From the IMG/VR virus record IMGVR_UViG_3300043786_000977, positions 1 through 64,000 of that record: a stretch of 64,000 nt of DNA. One strand, written 5' to 3'. The notes beneath the pieces were generated by a model, which saw only the letters and a program-made list of their open reading frames with translations, did no database searches and was not told the DNA's origin. The position numbers were made by a program, and so were the translations under genes. The DNA comes from a virus. Positions 42,911 through 50,522 of this stretch are shown here, in pieces; position 1 is the stretch's first letter, and the number at the start of each line of letters is the position of its first letter.

Positions 42911-44818
42911 ATGACTGTTCGACAATATGCCGCAAGTGTGGTGATCAGTGCGGGTATCGCAATAACTGGCGTTATGTGGTATCAGAACCGTATGCCTTAT
43001 ATAGCTGGTGAGGATATTGCGGCACTAACTGCTGATGCCTATACTGTGCGTAGTGTTGTGATAAGCCCTGCTATTCGACAAGGTTATATGAGAGATGCAT
43101 GGACATACGGGAATGAAGATTATTGGTATCCCGGTGCTCCCGGTACTTGGGACTGGGTTTACAAACAGGTAGGCGAGACAACTATTACTGTGTTCAGAGC
43201 GTCATCTGATATTCAGAATTTATGTGCATTGGTGCAAGATTGTTTCATAGACGCAGATGCACCGGGCGCCCTTTTGGGAGGGACTTATCAGCGTTATTAT
43301 CTAGACCCCCGTTGCCTAAGCGGGGCGGCTGACGAATTGACAATGAAAATAACCCCACAATGGTCTAACACCCCAACATATACGTTATACATACCCGCCG
43401 GGAATTATAAGACAAACATAGTATTTTCAGGGACTATAACCAACATTGATGCTGATGGCGTAACACTATTAGATAGGATGACTACAGGGACTAATAAGTT
43501 TGGTGCACCGTCCGTTTATCTTTTTAGCGCCGCAGTAAATACGCCAATAAGCAGACTAGGCAGTATTTACAGGACGCCTCCACCCGTTTGGCCAGATATG
43601 ACGAGGTTTGATGGAAGGCAGAACTACACCGCATTTACAAACCGCCTGAATGGTTGCGCATCGTGGTGGACGTATGCAGGTATCTCACCTATATCCTATA
43701 TGCTGGAGCCACTCGAAGTATTGCGAGTTACTGATTGTAATCCTGTAAATCTGTCCTACGCATATATTGACTGGCGCAGTTACGAACTAGGGAAGAGTCC
43801 AGATAAAACGTTTACAGACCCCGGGGTTGGTGTCAGTGTGCGTCCAACTGCGTTTATAACGACAAACGGACTCAATGTTATCAGAAAAGTTCTGACGAAT
43901 ATGGTTAGAACTGTTGAATTCTCGCCAGTGTGTGTTGGCACAAATATAACATTCACGCATACAGCAACATACGGTGTAGAGTCTACCAATGGGTTTAGTA
44001 ATTCAGACCCAATCAACTACATTCCATTGGTGACTAATACACTTACTGCAAGCACAAATGCGTTGACTACCACGCTAACTGGGTATCAATTTTATTCTGC
44101 GGAGGAACGGTTATACAATCGACTTTACAAATATCCGTGGGCACCGACAAATTATGTGAGTTCTGCAGATTCGTCTGTGATCTGGACGCATTATAGTTTC
44201 TCACCTACTAATATCCCAATCTCGATGTATACGAACGGATTTGTTAAACGTGTTAGATTTTATGTTACCTGTGACTCGACTACTCCGATGCTCTGGTATC
44301 CACGGCTTAGTGTGTATTCCGACGCTGAAGTTACTTTAACTGGATTAACAGCGTATACCCGTGCAAGGCTGAACGAATACGAGTCCTATACTAATGACTA
44401 TCCGATAGTTGTAAATAATATGTTGGCTGATATAATGCCTGTTGGTGTCCCTAGTGACAATTACCGTTCTTGGGTATGGGTTACAGCTTTGAGTAATAGG
44501 GGGAAAAGTTTTGACAACTTCGCAACCAACCAGATATGGAACCTAATTGGTGATACGACTAACACACTGACAACCCCTGTATTTACGTTTACTAATGGGA
44601 AGTCCCAACTAGGTGATGTATCATTCAGAACGCCTACACAAATGGTAGAGGCGACAGGCCCAGAGATTGATCTTAAGTATCTAAAGGCTTATTGGCTATA
44701 CCACAAAATGCAAATAATGAAGACTATGATGGTAGTTGACTGGAATATCCCATTAATGAGCAATGGGGGCACGAATGTGTATACCCCTGCGTGGGCTACA
44801 ACCAACTCGGTGCCCTGA
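42911..44818 (+). CDS. Large N-terminally anchored protein with AT-richer composition, function unknown
   Basis: The 635-residue protein starts 4 nt after AGGGGA. Residues 5-24 are a hydrophobic helix, either a signal peptide or a membrane anchor, followed by a Tyr/Trp/Thr/Asn-rich body with many Thr-Asn pairs. Base composition and codon choice are visibly AT-richer than in the flanking genes (more ATA, AAT, TTA), which suggests separate origin. The style resembles the signal-peptide proteins at 58774 and 62892. It could be a receptor-binding or cell-surface protein; no domain is recognised. Confidence 0.5.
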   Translation: MTVRQYAASVVISAGIAITGVMWYQNRMPYIAGEDIAALTADAYTVRSVVISPAIRQGYMRDAWTYGNEDYWYPGAPGTWDWVYKQVGETTITVFRASSDIQNLCALVQDCFIDADAPGALLGGTYQRYYLDPRCLSGAADELTMKITPQWSNTPTYTLYIPAGNYKTNIVFSGTITNIDADGVTLLDRMTTGTNKFGAPSVYLFSAAVNTPISRLGSIYRTPPPVWPDMTRFDGRQNYTAFTNRLNGCASWWTYAGISPISYMLEPLEVLRVTDCNPVNLSYAYIDWRSYELGKSPDKTFTDPGVGVSVRPTAFITTNGLNVIRKVLTNMVRTVEFSPVCVGTNITFTHTATYGVESTNGFSNSDPINYIPLVTNTLTASTNALTTTLTGYQFYSAEERLYNRLYKYPWAPTNYVSSADSSVIWTHYSFSPTNIPISMYTNGFVKRVRFYVTCDSTTPMLWYPRLSVYSDAEVTLTGLTAYTRARLNEYESYTNDYPIVVNNMLADIMPVGVPSDNYRSWVWVTALSNRGKSFDNFATNQIWNLIGDTTNTLTTPVFTFTNGKSQLGDVSFRTPTQMVEATGPEIDLKYLKAYWLYHKMQIMKTMMVVDWNIPLMSNGGTNVYTPAWATTNSVP

Positions 44819-44824
44819 ATGCGG

Positions 44825-44852
44825 TTGCAAGATCCAGAGAATCATGTATAAT
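44825..44852 (+). promoter_or_regulatory. Sigma-70-type promoter
   Basis: A perfect TATAAT (44847-44852) lies 16 nt after TTGCAA (44825-44830), in the 57-nt gap before the gene at 44876. It is the best -10 match I noticed in the window and would start a new transcript after the adhesion block. Confidence 0.6.
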
Positions 44853-44875
44853 TAGAGTCGTAACTAGGAGACTTG

Positions 44876-45274
44876 ATGAGTGCAACACTGACAGTTGAGT
44901 ATCATAAATCATCAGAACAAAAGTCGTTGTTCGGCTTTGCTCTGCGTGTTGTCGTTACCAATGCAGTCGATATGCCTGCAGAGGTCTTCATCTTCCAACG
45001 TGGTGCCACGCCGGCACCCGCTATTGGTGAAACCGTGCGCGACGGGTTCGTTGCCATCGCCGATCCTGTTGATCTGGAGGAGTTACCTGTGGGCGCCCCG
45101 GACCTGGCGAATGAGATTCCCTACTATCGGCTAGCGGAAGTCACACTGGCATTCCGCAGTATGCTCGATCTGGAAGACACGCGACAGTTGATCGCTAACG
45201 ATCTACAGATGCTTGTGCATTCGCTACAGGCAATGGATACATTTGAACTGACTGATACTGTAACGTACGAATGA
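44876..45274 (+). CDS. Small accessory protein, function unknown
   Basis: ATG 44876 lies 5 nt after TAGGAG and is preferred over TTG 44873; 132 residues. A beta-rich first half with Val-Val-Val-Thr-Asn is followed by an acidic helical end. It is the first gene after the promoter at 44825. No family is recognised. Position suggests a small structural or assembly protein. Confidence 0.5.
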   Translation: MSATLTVEYHKSSEQKSLFGFALRVVVTNAVDMPAEVFIFQRGATPAPAIGETVRDGFVAIADPVDLEELPVGAPDLANEIPYYRLAEVTLAFRSMLDLEDTRQLIANDLQMLVHSLQAMDTFELTDTVTYE

Positions 45275-45281
45275 GGTACCC

Positions 45282-45617
45282 ATGTCGACTGAAGTTACTG
45301 CCGTGAGACCTACGATATTGAGTCAGAGCCACGTGAGTCGTGCGATAAGCGATTCACGCTTCTACGAACTGCTGCCTGAGTTTCGCAGTCTACAGGTCAA
45401 ACTCCAGACTATGAAGGTCAATCTGTCAGCATCAGGTGGTTGCGGTGGTTGCCGTCAAAGACGGGCAGTCTCCAATCTATTCAACGATTTCCTAACAATC
45501 GCGTTTGCATTGAGCGATGACGGGAAGGCGCGGCTCAAGACGTACCTTGGAGCGCAGCAGCTAATGGTCAATCGTACGGATCCCGTAACACGACAAGTAC
45601 AACTACGTACTCTGTAG
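45282..45617 (+). CDS. Small protein with Cys-Gly-Gly-Cys motif, function unknown
   Basis: The 111-residue helical protein has a Gly-Gly-Cys-Gly-Gly-Cys-Arg knuckle at about residues 52-58 between two helical halves. A CxxC of this kind may bind metal or be redox active, but a single pair is not diagnostic. It is followed 8 nt later by the subtilase gene. Confidence 0.5.
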   Translation: MSTEVTAVRPTILSQSHVSRAISDSRFYELLPEFRSLQVKLQTMKVNLSASGGCGGCRQRRAVSNLFNDFLTIAFALSDDGKARLKTYLGAQQLMVNRTDPVTRQVQLRTL

Positions 45618-45625
45618 GAGGTTTC

Positions 45626-46618
45626 ATGAATACAAGTGATCGCATACCACTGATCCCGCCCACGCGGGTTAAGATTGCCGTCTCGATTCTGTCCGAGACA
45701 CAAGACTATAATCACCGTCTAATGAACATTCCGGCGATGTGGCGTAGTACACGCGGCGCTGGCGTCAAGGTCGCTATTCTGGATACAGGTCTGCCTAAGC
45801 ATGTCGATCTGTTACCCTCCGGTGGTAAGAGTTTTATTGAAGGGTATCTGCTCGATACAAACGGGCATAGTACACACTGCGGTGGTATTATCGCAGCAAC
45901 CGCCAATAACAATATGGGTGTGATGGGCATTGCACCGGACGTTGAAGACTGGTACGGGGCAGTCCTGGATGGTGATGGTCAAGGTAGTATTGATTCCATT
46001 ATCAACGGCATTCGGTGGGCTGTAGACGTTGTTGGCGCCGACATCATCAGTATGAGTCTAGGTATACCGGCCAATGCACGCTACGAACGAGCACTGGAAG
46101 CAGTGTGCCAGTATGCTGTGAACCAGGGCGTCGCAATATTTGCCGCGGCTGGCAACGAGTACGGTGCTGTGGGTCAGCCCGCGCAATACGATTGCGTATA
46201 CGCGGTTGCCGCAATCGATAAGAACTTCACACCAGCAGATTTCTCGAATCGGGGACAGTCAGTCGACTTTGCGGCCGGCGGTGTAGACGTCTTTTCGACC
46301 TACCTTAACGATACGTACGCCAAGTTGAGTGGTACGTCTATGGCTACTCCTGCACTCGTGGGTGTCGCAGCACTCATTCTCAGCGACGCCAGGCAGGGCG
46401 CACAGCCCCGTAAACTGACACCGGCTGAGTTGGGCGCCAAACTACGGAAGATAGCATTTGACGTCGGGCCTGCTGGCGTAGACGATGCGACAGGTATCGG
46501 AATTCCTGTCTTCCAGTCGTCAGGTACCGAACCCGTCGTACCACCTGTGGTAGTCCCGGGCTATCCGACTCACCGGCCCTGGTGGCAATACCTGTGGCCT
46601 GGTTATTGGTGTCTCTGA
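45626..46618 (+). CDS. Subtilisin-like serine protease (S8 family)
   Basis: The 330-residue protein starts 6 nt after AGGAGG. All catalytic elements are visible: Asp53 in Ile-Leu-Asp-Thr-Gly, His81 in Gly-His-Ser-Thr-His-Cys-Gly-Gly, the oxyanion Asn177 in Ala-Ala-Gly-Asn-Glu, and Ser238 in Ser-Gly-Thr-Ser-Met-Ala-Thr-Pro. There is no signal peptide and only a short N-terminal region, so it is probably made active inside the cell or packaged. The C-terminus is Pro/Trp-rich. The His motif has Ser and Cys where most subtilases have Gly and Val. It may process virion or host proteins; the target is unknown. This is distinct from the prohead protease at 5834. Confidence 0.88.
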   Translation: MNTSDRIPLIPPTRVKIAVSILSETQDYNHRLMNIPAMWRSTRGAGVKVAILDTGLPKHVDLLPSGGKSFIEGYLLDTNGHSTHCGGIIAATANNNMGVMGIAPDVEDWYGAVLDGDGQGSIDSIINGIRWAVDVVGADIISMSLGIPANARYERALEAVCQYAVNQGVAIFAAAGNEYGAVGQPAQYDCVYAVAAIDKNFTPADFSNRGQSVDFAAGGVDVFSTYLNDTYAKLSGTSMATPALVGVAALILSDARQGAQPRKLTPAELGAKLRKIAFDVGPAGVDDATGIGIPVFQSSGTEPVVPPVVVPGYPTHRPWWQYLWPGYWCL

Positions 46619-46731
46619 GAAGGTACTTGACACAAGTGCGACATTATGTCACAGTACATAACCAGATGAAAGCCGCGAAGGATCTTCCGGCCGAGTCTGG
46701 TCTTGCCCGAGGCCTGATACTCCTTCTTGCG

Positions 46732-46758
46732 AGGGGTGGTAGTAACCCTGCCACCCCT
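46732..46758 (+). terminator. Terminator-like hairpin after the subtilase gene
   Basis: An 8-bp GC-rich stem (46732-46739 with 46751-46758) has an 11-nt loop and is followed by a short T-containing tail. It lies in the 221-nt gap 46619-46839, which otherwise holds no gene that I can support. Confidence 0.55.
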
Positions 46759-46839
46759 TCTTAATTCCCTGGGTGTTTGTGTTATAACATAATAGTTGAT
46801 CAGGGTATTTAGTATCTAAACGTAACAGGGAGGAATCAA

Positions 46840-47205
46840 ATGGGTATCGGCAGTGTGTTCCGCGGGTTGTCGAAATTCTTCAACGCACAGCATCGGCGCG
46901 CAGTGACTGGGCCGGAGGCACGGTATCTGCCCGCATCCGAGCCTCAACCGGCGCTGCCCGCGCATCTGGTGTCGCAGGTCGCACCAGAAGATGGTGCGCC
47001 GCCGCTCGCCGCGCAACAGGAGGCTGCGACGCCTGTCAAGAAGCGGCACTCGGGCCGGCGGAGCGCGAAGGGCGTACAGACCCTCCGCGGCTGGTTCAGC
47101 CCGTTCGACGTGTTCATTGCACACAAGATGGGCATGCGTAAGGACGCCATCCGTGCTCTCTGGGGAGAGCAGGCTGCCGGGTGGGCAACGAGTGGTGGAC
47201 GATAA
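46840..47205 (+). CDS. Small GC-rich basic protein, function unknown
   Basis: The 121-residue protein follows an AGGGAGG site. It has an amphipathic N-terminus, an Ala/Pro/Glu-rich middle, a basic stretch (Lys-Lys-Arg-His...Arg-Arg, about 67-76) and a C-terminal helix with Trp. The gene is clearly GC-richer than everything around it, with many GCG, CGC and CCG codons. It lies between two hairpins and may be a separately acquired cargo gene. No function can be assigned. Confidence 0.45.
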   Translation: MGIGSVFRGLSKFFNAQHRRAVTGPEARYLPASEPQPALPAHLVSQVAPEDGAPPLAAQQEAATPVKKRHSGRRSAKGVQTLRGWFSPFDVFIAHKMGMRKDAIRALWGEQAAGWATSGGR

Positions 47206-47308
47206 CGACGTGTATCTGGCTCACGCGTTAACCGATAAGCTGTGGACACGATCTGCAACGACTTACCGGGGGCTGGGGGCTGCTCCGCTGCATGAGTACC
47301 CGAAATAA
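47195..47308 (+). CDS. Possible 37-residue small ORF
   Basis: A GTG at 47195 overlaps the end of the upstream gene and opens a 37-codon frame with ordinary-looking composition. There is only a weak ribosome binding site. The rest of the 242-nt gap 47206-47447 holds a hairpin and a promoter candidate. Support is weak. Confidence 0.2.
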   Translation: MDDNDVYLAHALTDKLWTRSATTYRGLGAAPLHEYPK

Positions 47309-47362
47309 AATCGGGGCTGTGCACTCGACAGCAAGCGCTGACCTCTTCGGGGGTTAGTGCGG

Positions 47363-47386
47363 GAGAATCCCCGCGTGGGAATTCTC
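47363..47386 (+). terminator. Terminator-like hairpin
   Basis: A 9-bp stem with one bulged A (47363-47371 with 47377-47386) is followed by TTTA. It sits between the GC-rich gene and the next transcription unit. Confidence 0.5.
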
Positions 47387-47394
47387 TTTAGCTA

Positions 47395-47424
47395 TTGCAG
47401 TCGTATGGCACGATAAGCTATACT
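47395..47424 (+). promoter_or_regulatory. Possible sigma-70-type promoter
   Basis: TTGCAG (47395-47400) and TATACT (47419-47424) are separated by 18 nt, 23 nt before the start at 47448 and right after a terminator-like hairpin. The -35 match is poor. Confidence 0.4.
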
Positions 47425-47447
47425 AGGTTTGAAAGTGGAGGTGTGTT

Positions 47448-47888
47448 ATGTTTTTACCCATAAGACCGATAGGCGTGAACACGCCGAATCCGGAGGATCG
47501 CATGCCGATATGGCAGGTGATCAATGGTGATGATTGGTCGCTTAACACACGGGTCTATATTCCACCTGCACTAACCACACCCGCAACGCCAGACAACAGT
47601 CGTGTGATCTTTGTCTTGGCCCAGGATCGTTTTAGCAAGACACCTATCTGGACCGCCCGTTGGTTGGACGGTATTCTTGAAGCAGACAAAATCAATCATC
47701 CCGGTTTGATCAGCGTACGTATCCCAGATGATATTACGAGTACACTGCGGCGTGGTGCGTACGCCTTTTCGCTGACTGTGGCAGACAGTTTCGGACGGCA
47801 CACGGTGACAGTGTTGACTGGCGCCATTCAAGTGGAATACGAGCCCACGTCACCTTTGCATAACATCCCGTATAGGAGAGATTCATGA
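47448..47888 (+). CDS. Small beta-rich protein, possible structural protein
   Basis: The 146-residue protein follows GGAGG. It has an Asp-Asp-Trp N-terminal element and alternating strands with a final Ile-Gln-Val-Glu-Tyr strand, an immunoglobulin-like pattern. This resembles small baseplate or fibre-associated phage proteins, but I cannot assign a family. It overlaps the next gene by ATGA. Confidence 0.45.
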   Translation: MFLPIRPIGVNTPNPEDRMPIWQVINGDDWSLNTRVYIPPALTTPATPDNSRVIFVLAQDRFSKTPIWTARWLDGILEADKINHPGLISVRIPDDITSTLRRGAYAFSLTVADSFGRHTVTVLTGAIQVEYEPTSPLHNIPYRRDS

Positions 47889-48883
47889 GTGATAAGGTAG
47901 CCCAGGAAATTGAACAAAAAAGGAAGGCGCCACCACGCCATAAACCGCGGGATGTAGCCTATCCTGATTATAACAAGTCACTCGTCACTCAACGGCATCG
48001 ATCACCGTTACGCGCTGGTGGGGAGCGTGCTGCTCAGACCGGTTTAACAGGGGCGGTACTCGGTGCACTCATCGCTCGCATTATGAGCAACAAGCCTCAG
48101 AATGTGGTTGGCGGTGCATTGGCTGGTGGTGCGTTGGGTGCAGTCCCGGGATTCGTTTCAGGTGCACGGGAAGCGAACAGTGAGAACAGTCGACTCCTCT
48201 TCCTACGTCGGCGCATGGGGATCAACGAACCAGGTGAACTGGATGCCCTGTTACAACATCCCGAGCTCATGCCATCGTTGAGTCAGAAGAAGGCCGCTGC
48301 ACCCAGCGCTATTTTGCAGGCTTTACAGAAGTTGCATCCGGTCAATAAAGGGTTGTTAACAGCAGGTGCTGCTGGTTTAGGCTGGGTCGGCGGTACGGAG
48401 GGTACATCGCGACTGGTGGGTTATCACGATGACCCGAGTGCACGGCATGTAGGCGGTTATGTCAATGCCGCGCAGGCGGCAGGGATCGTCGCGGCTATCT
48501 TGAGTAAGAAACCGCAGGCCCTTCATTTTCTAAAGAAACCAGGAACCTTAGCAGGTATGGCAAGTATGGAAGTAATTCCTGCAGGACTACGTTCCATGAA
48601 CCGTATGTCAGATGCTTCAGCAGCACAAGCAACGGGTCAGGTTTCACCGTCGATCTCTCGTGTCTTGAATACGTCTACTGCCCGGGGCGCAGGAATCGGC
48701 GCCGGTGCTGCAGGGTTGGCTGCCATTGTCTCTGGACTCTCAAGGTCCAAGCGTGACAAAGAGATCCAAGAGGGCCACGGCCGCGCTGGAATGGTCACCA
48801 GTGACTTCCTTAAATACTTGTTGCCTGCCATGATCGGTGGCGGTGTCGTCGGTTCTTTAACTGGGAAAAAGCCTTCTGCATAA
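47885..48883 (+). CDS. Multi-span glycine-zipper protein, candidate virion-internal protein
   Basis: The 332-residue protein has a basic N-terminus (1-50), then Gly/Ala-rich hydrophobic stretches at about 52-68, 77-95, 157-170, 190-205, 270-290 and 312-328. Their small-residue spacing suggests packed membrane helices. Ser-Gln-Lys-Lys-Ala-Ala-Ala-Pro at about 132-139 resembles the Lys-Ala motif of the head proteins. A related style is seen in the genes at 5175 and 10534. It might form a channel or be ejected with the DNA. Its stop overlaps the methyltransferase-like start. Confidence 0.45.
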   Translation: MSDKVAQEIEQKRKAPPRHKPRDVAYPDYNKSLVTQRHRSPLRAGGERAAQTGLTGAVLGALIARIMSNKPQNVVGGALAGGALGAVPGFVSGAREANSENSRLLFLRRRMGINEPGELDALLQHPELMPSLSQKKAAAPSAILQALQKLHPVNKGLLTAGAAGLGWVGGTEGTSRLVGYHDDPSARHVGGYVNAAQAAGIVAAILSKKPQALHFLKKPGTLAGMASMEVIPAGLRSMNRMSDASAAQATGQVSPSISRVLNTSTARGAGIGAGAAGLAAIVSGLSRSKRDKEIQEGHGRAGMVTSDFLKYLLPAMIGGGVVGSLTGKKPSA

Positions 48884-49419
48884 TGAAAGAACTCATCATA
48901 CCGCAGCCAGCAAACGGTCGTTTCGGGTTTCCTGAATGGGGTTCACACATCCCCGTTATCACGAAAGTCCTGGACCGTCTCCAACCCAAGACCATTCTGG
49001 AATTGGGTAGTGGTGATCATTCTACAATCGTGTTTCATAGTTACGTGACCGGTGTCCCCGGCCGTTCATTGGTGACTCTGGATAATGATCTGACGTGGAT
49101 TGAGGGATTAGCGTGGCAACGGAACGCACAGCATGAAATACGTTATGTACCTGACTGGGATCCAAAGCATCACGATGGTTACTATGATCTGATCTTCATT
49201 GACCAGGCCCCCGAAGAAACACGTTGGCAGATATCGTTAGAGTGGGCGGCAACGCACTGTACCGTGGCAATGGTACATGACGAAAACTACGTAGATCGTT
49301 ACGGTCACCTTTATCCACTTTTCGCTTCCCGTGTCAACTATGGTGCCTACAAGTTCCATACCGGTGTCTTTGGGCGCGAAATCGATGTGACCGAATGGTG
49401 GCCTGACGGGGGCATCTGA
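48883..49419 (+). CDS. Putative class I SAM-dependent methyltransferase
   Basis: The 178-residue protein has the Rossmann signature of SAM methyltransferases: Ile-Leu-Glu-Leu-Gly-Ser-Gly-Asp-His-Ser (38-47) as motif I, Leu-Val-Thr-Leu-Asp-Asn-Asp (63-69) with the acidic residue at the end of strand 2, and Tyr-Asp-Leu-Ile-Phe-Ile-Asp (101-107) at strand 4. It is short for the fold, so the substrate cap is reduced. It is coupled to the UDP-galactopyranose mutase gene by a TGATG overlap, which suggests a sugar or glycan substrate. Target is inferred only. Confidence 0.62.
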   Translation: MKELIIPQPANGRFGFPEWGSHIPVITKVLDRLQPKTILELGSGDHSTIVFHSYVTGVPGRSLVTLDNDLTWIEGLAWQRNAQHEIRYVPDWDPKHHDGYYDLIFIDQAPEETRWQISLEWAATHCTVAMVHDENYVDRYGHLYPLFASRVNYGAYKFHTGVFGREIDVTEWWPDGGI

Positions 49420-50522
49420 TGAATCCGACACCGGATTATCTTGTCGTCGGCGCCGGTCCCTCCGGTTGTGTTATTGCGGAACGGCTGGCCGGCCGCGGCT
49501 GTTCTGTATGTCTGGTTGATAAACGAGACCATATCGGGGGTAACTGTCACGATGCGTATGACGATGCAGGCATCTTGGTGCACAGGTACGGGCCACACTA
49601 CTTCCGTACAAACGATGATGCGTTGCTGCAGTACCTATCTCAATTCACCGGTTGGTTACCTGCACAGTATATCGTGCAGAGCAAAGTAGGTGAGATATAC
49701 TATCCGCTGCCGATCAACCTGACGACATTGGAGATGTTCTTCAACCGAACGTTTGACGAGACGTCTGCCCGTGAATTCATTAAGTCCCGTTGTGAACCCA
49801 TAGCACAACCGACGAATGCGGAAGAGTACGTGCTGGCCAACATGGGCCGGGAACTCTATGAGACATTCTACCGGCCGTACACATTGAAACAATGGGGTTG
49901 TTCACCGCGGGAAATTGATGTCGCCGTATGTGGGCGGGTACCTATACGGTTCAACCGTGATTGCCGTTACGTGACACACAGGCATCAGTGTATGCCGGCC
50001 GACGGATACACGGCTCTGTTTACCCGTATGGTGACAGCGCGTGGTATCGTGGTACATTTGAACACGGATTACACGGCCATCAAAGAGTACTGCAAACCGA
50101 AGATTGCAACCGTGTATACCGGGCCTGTAGACACATATTTCGGTCACTGTTACGGTGCGTTACCGTGGCGTTCATTACGTTTCGAACCGCGGTATTATGC
50201 CACGGTTTTTAAGCAACCCTGTGTCCAGGTCAACTATCCGGATGAACAACCCTTTACACGTTCCGTCGAGATCAAACATGTCACGGGACAGGTACATCCC
50301 GCGACGACTGTGATATACGAGTACCCGGTAGCGACGGGTGAGCCTTACTATCCGGTACCCTCACAGGCATCGCGTGAACAGTATGCCCGGTATCAGGAAC
50401 TAGCAGAGCGTGAGACTGCACTACACCGTGTTCATTTTATCGGTCGCCTGGCCCAGTATACCTATATTGACATGGACCAGGCGATACTGGCTGCACTTAA
50501 AGCAGCGGACACGCTCATTTAA
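49419..50522 (+). CDS. glf: UDP-galactopyranose mutase
   Basis: The 367-residue protein has the usual length of bacterial Glf. The FAD-binding N-terminus reads Val-Val-Gly-Ala-Gly-Pro-Ser-Gly (9-16), then Val-Asp-Lys-Arg-Asp-His-Ile-Gly-Gly-Asn (33-42) and His-Arg-Tyr-Gly-Pro-His-Tyr-Phe (55-62), all hallmarks of the family. Further family marks are Thr-Leu-Lys-Gln-Trp-Gly in the middle and Gly-Arg-Leu-Ala-Gln-Tyr-x-Tyr-Ile-Asp-Met-Asp-Gln near the end. The enzyme interconverts UDP-galactopyranose and UDP-galactofuranose, feeding galactofuranosyl transfer. The convergent glycosyltransferase gene overlaps its 3' end by 8 nt. Confidence 0.9.
   Translation: MNPTPDYLVVGAGPSGCVIAERLAGRGCSVCLVDKRDHIGGNCHDAYDDAGILVHRYGPHYFRTNDDALLQYLSQFTGWLPAQYIVQSKVGEIYYPLPINLTTLEMFFNRTFDETSAREFIKSRCEPIAQPTNAEEYVLANMGRELYETFYRPYTLKQWGCSPREIDVAVCGRVPIRFNRDCRYVTHRHQCMPADGYTALFTRMVTARGIVVHLNTDYTAIKEYCKPKIATVYTGPVDTYFGHCYGALPWRSLRFEPRYYATVFKQPCVQVNYPDEQPFTRSVEIKHVTGQVHPATTVIYEYPVATGEPYYPVPSQASREQYARYQELAERETALHRVHFIGRLAQYTYIDMDQAILAALKAADTLI

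Noticed and set aside
46640-46764. tRNA-like segment; one frame reads Gly-Ser-Asn-Pro-Ala-Thr-Pro-Ser, as often seen when tRNA 3' ends are translated
   Set aside because: The T-loop consensus is missing, the T-stem pairs poorly and no matching acceptor strand lies about 70 nt upstream. The region is better explained as a terminator-like hairpin.
46582-46764. Short + strand frame overlapping the end of the subtilase gene
   Set aside because: It has no ribosome binding site and mostly overlaps the subtilase end and a hairpin.
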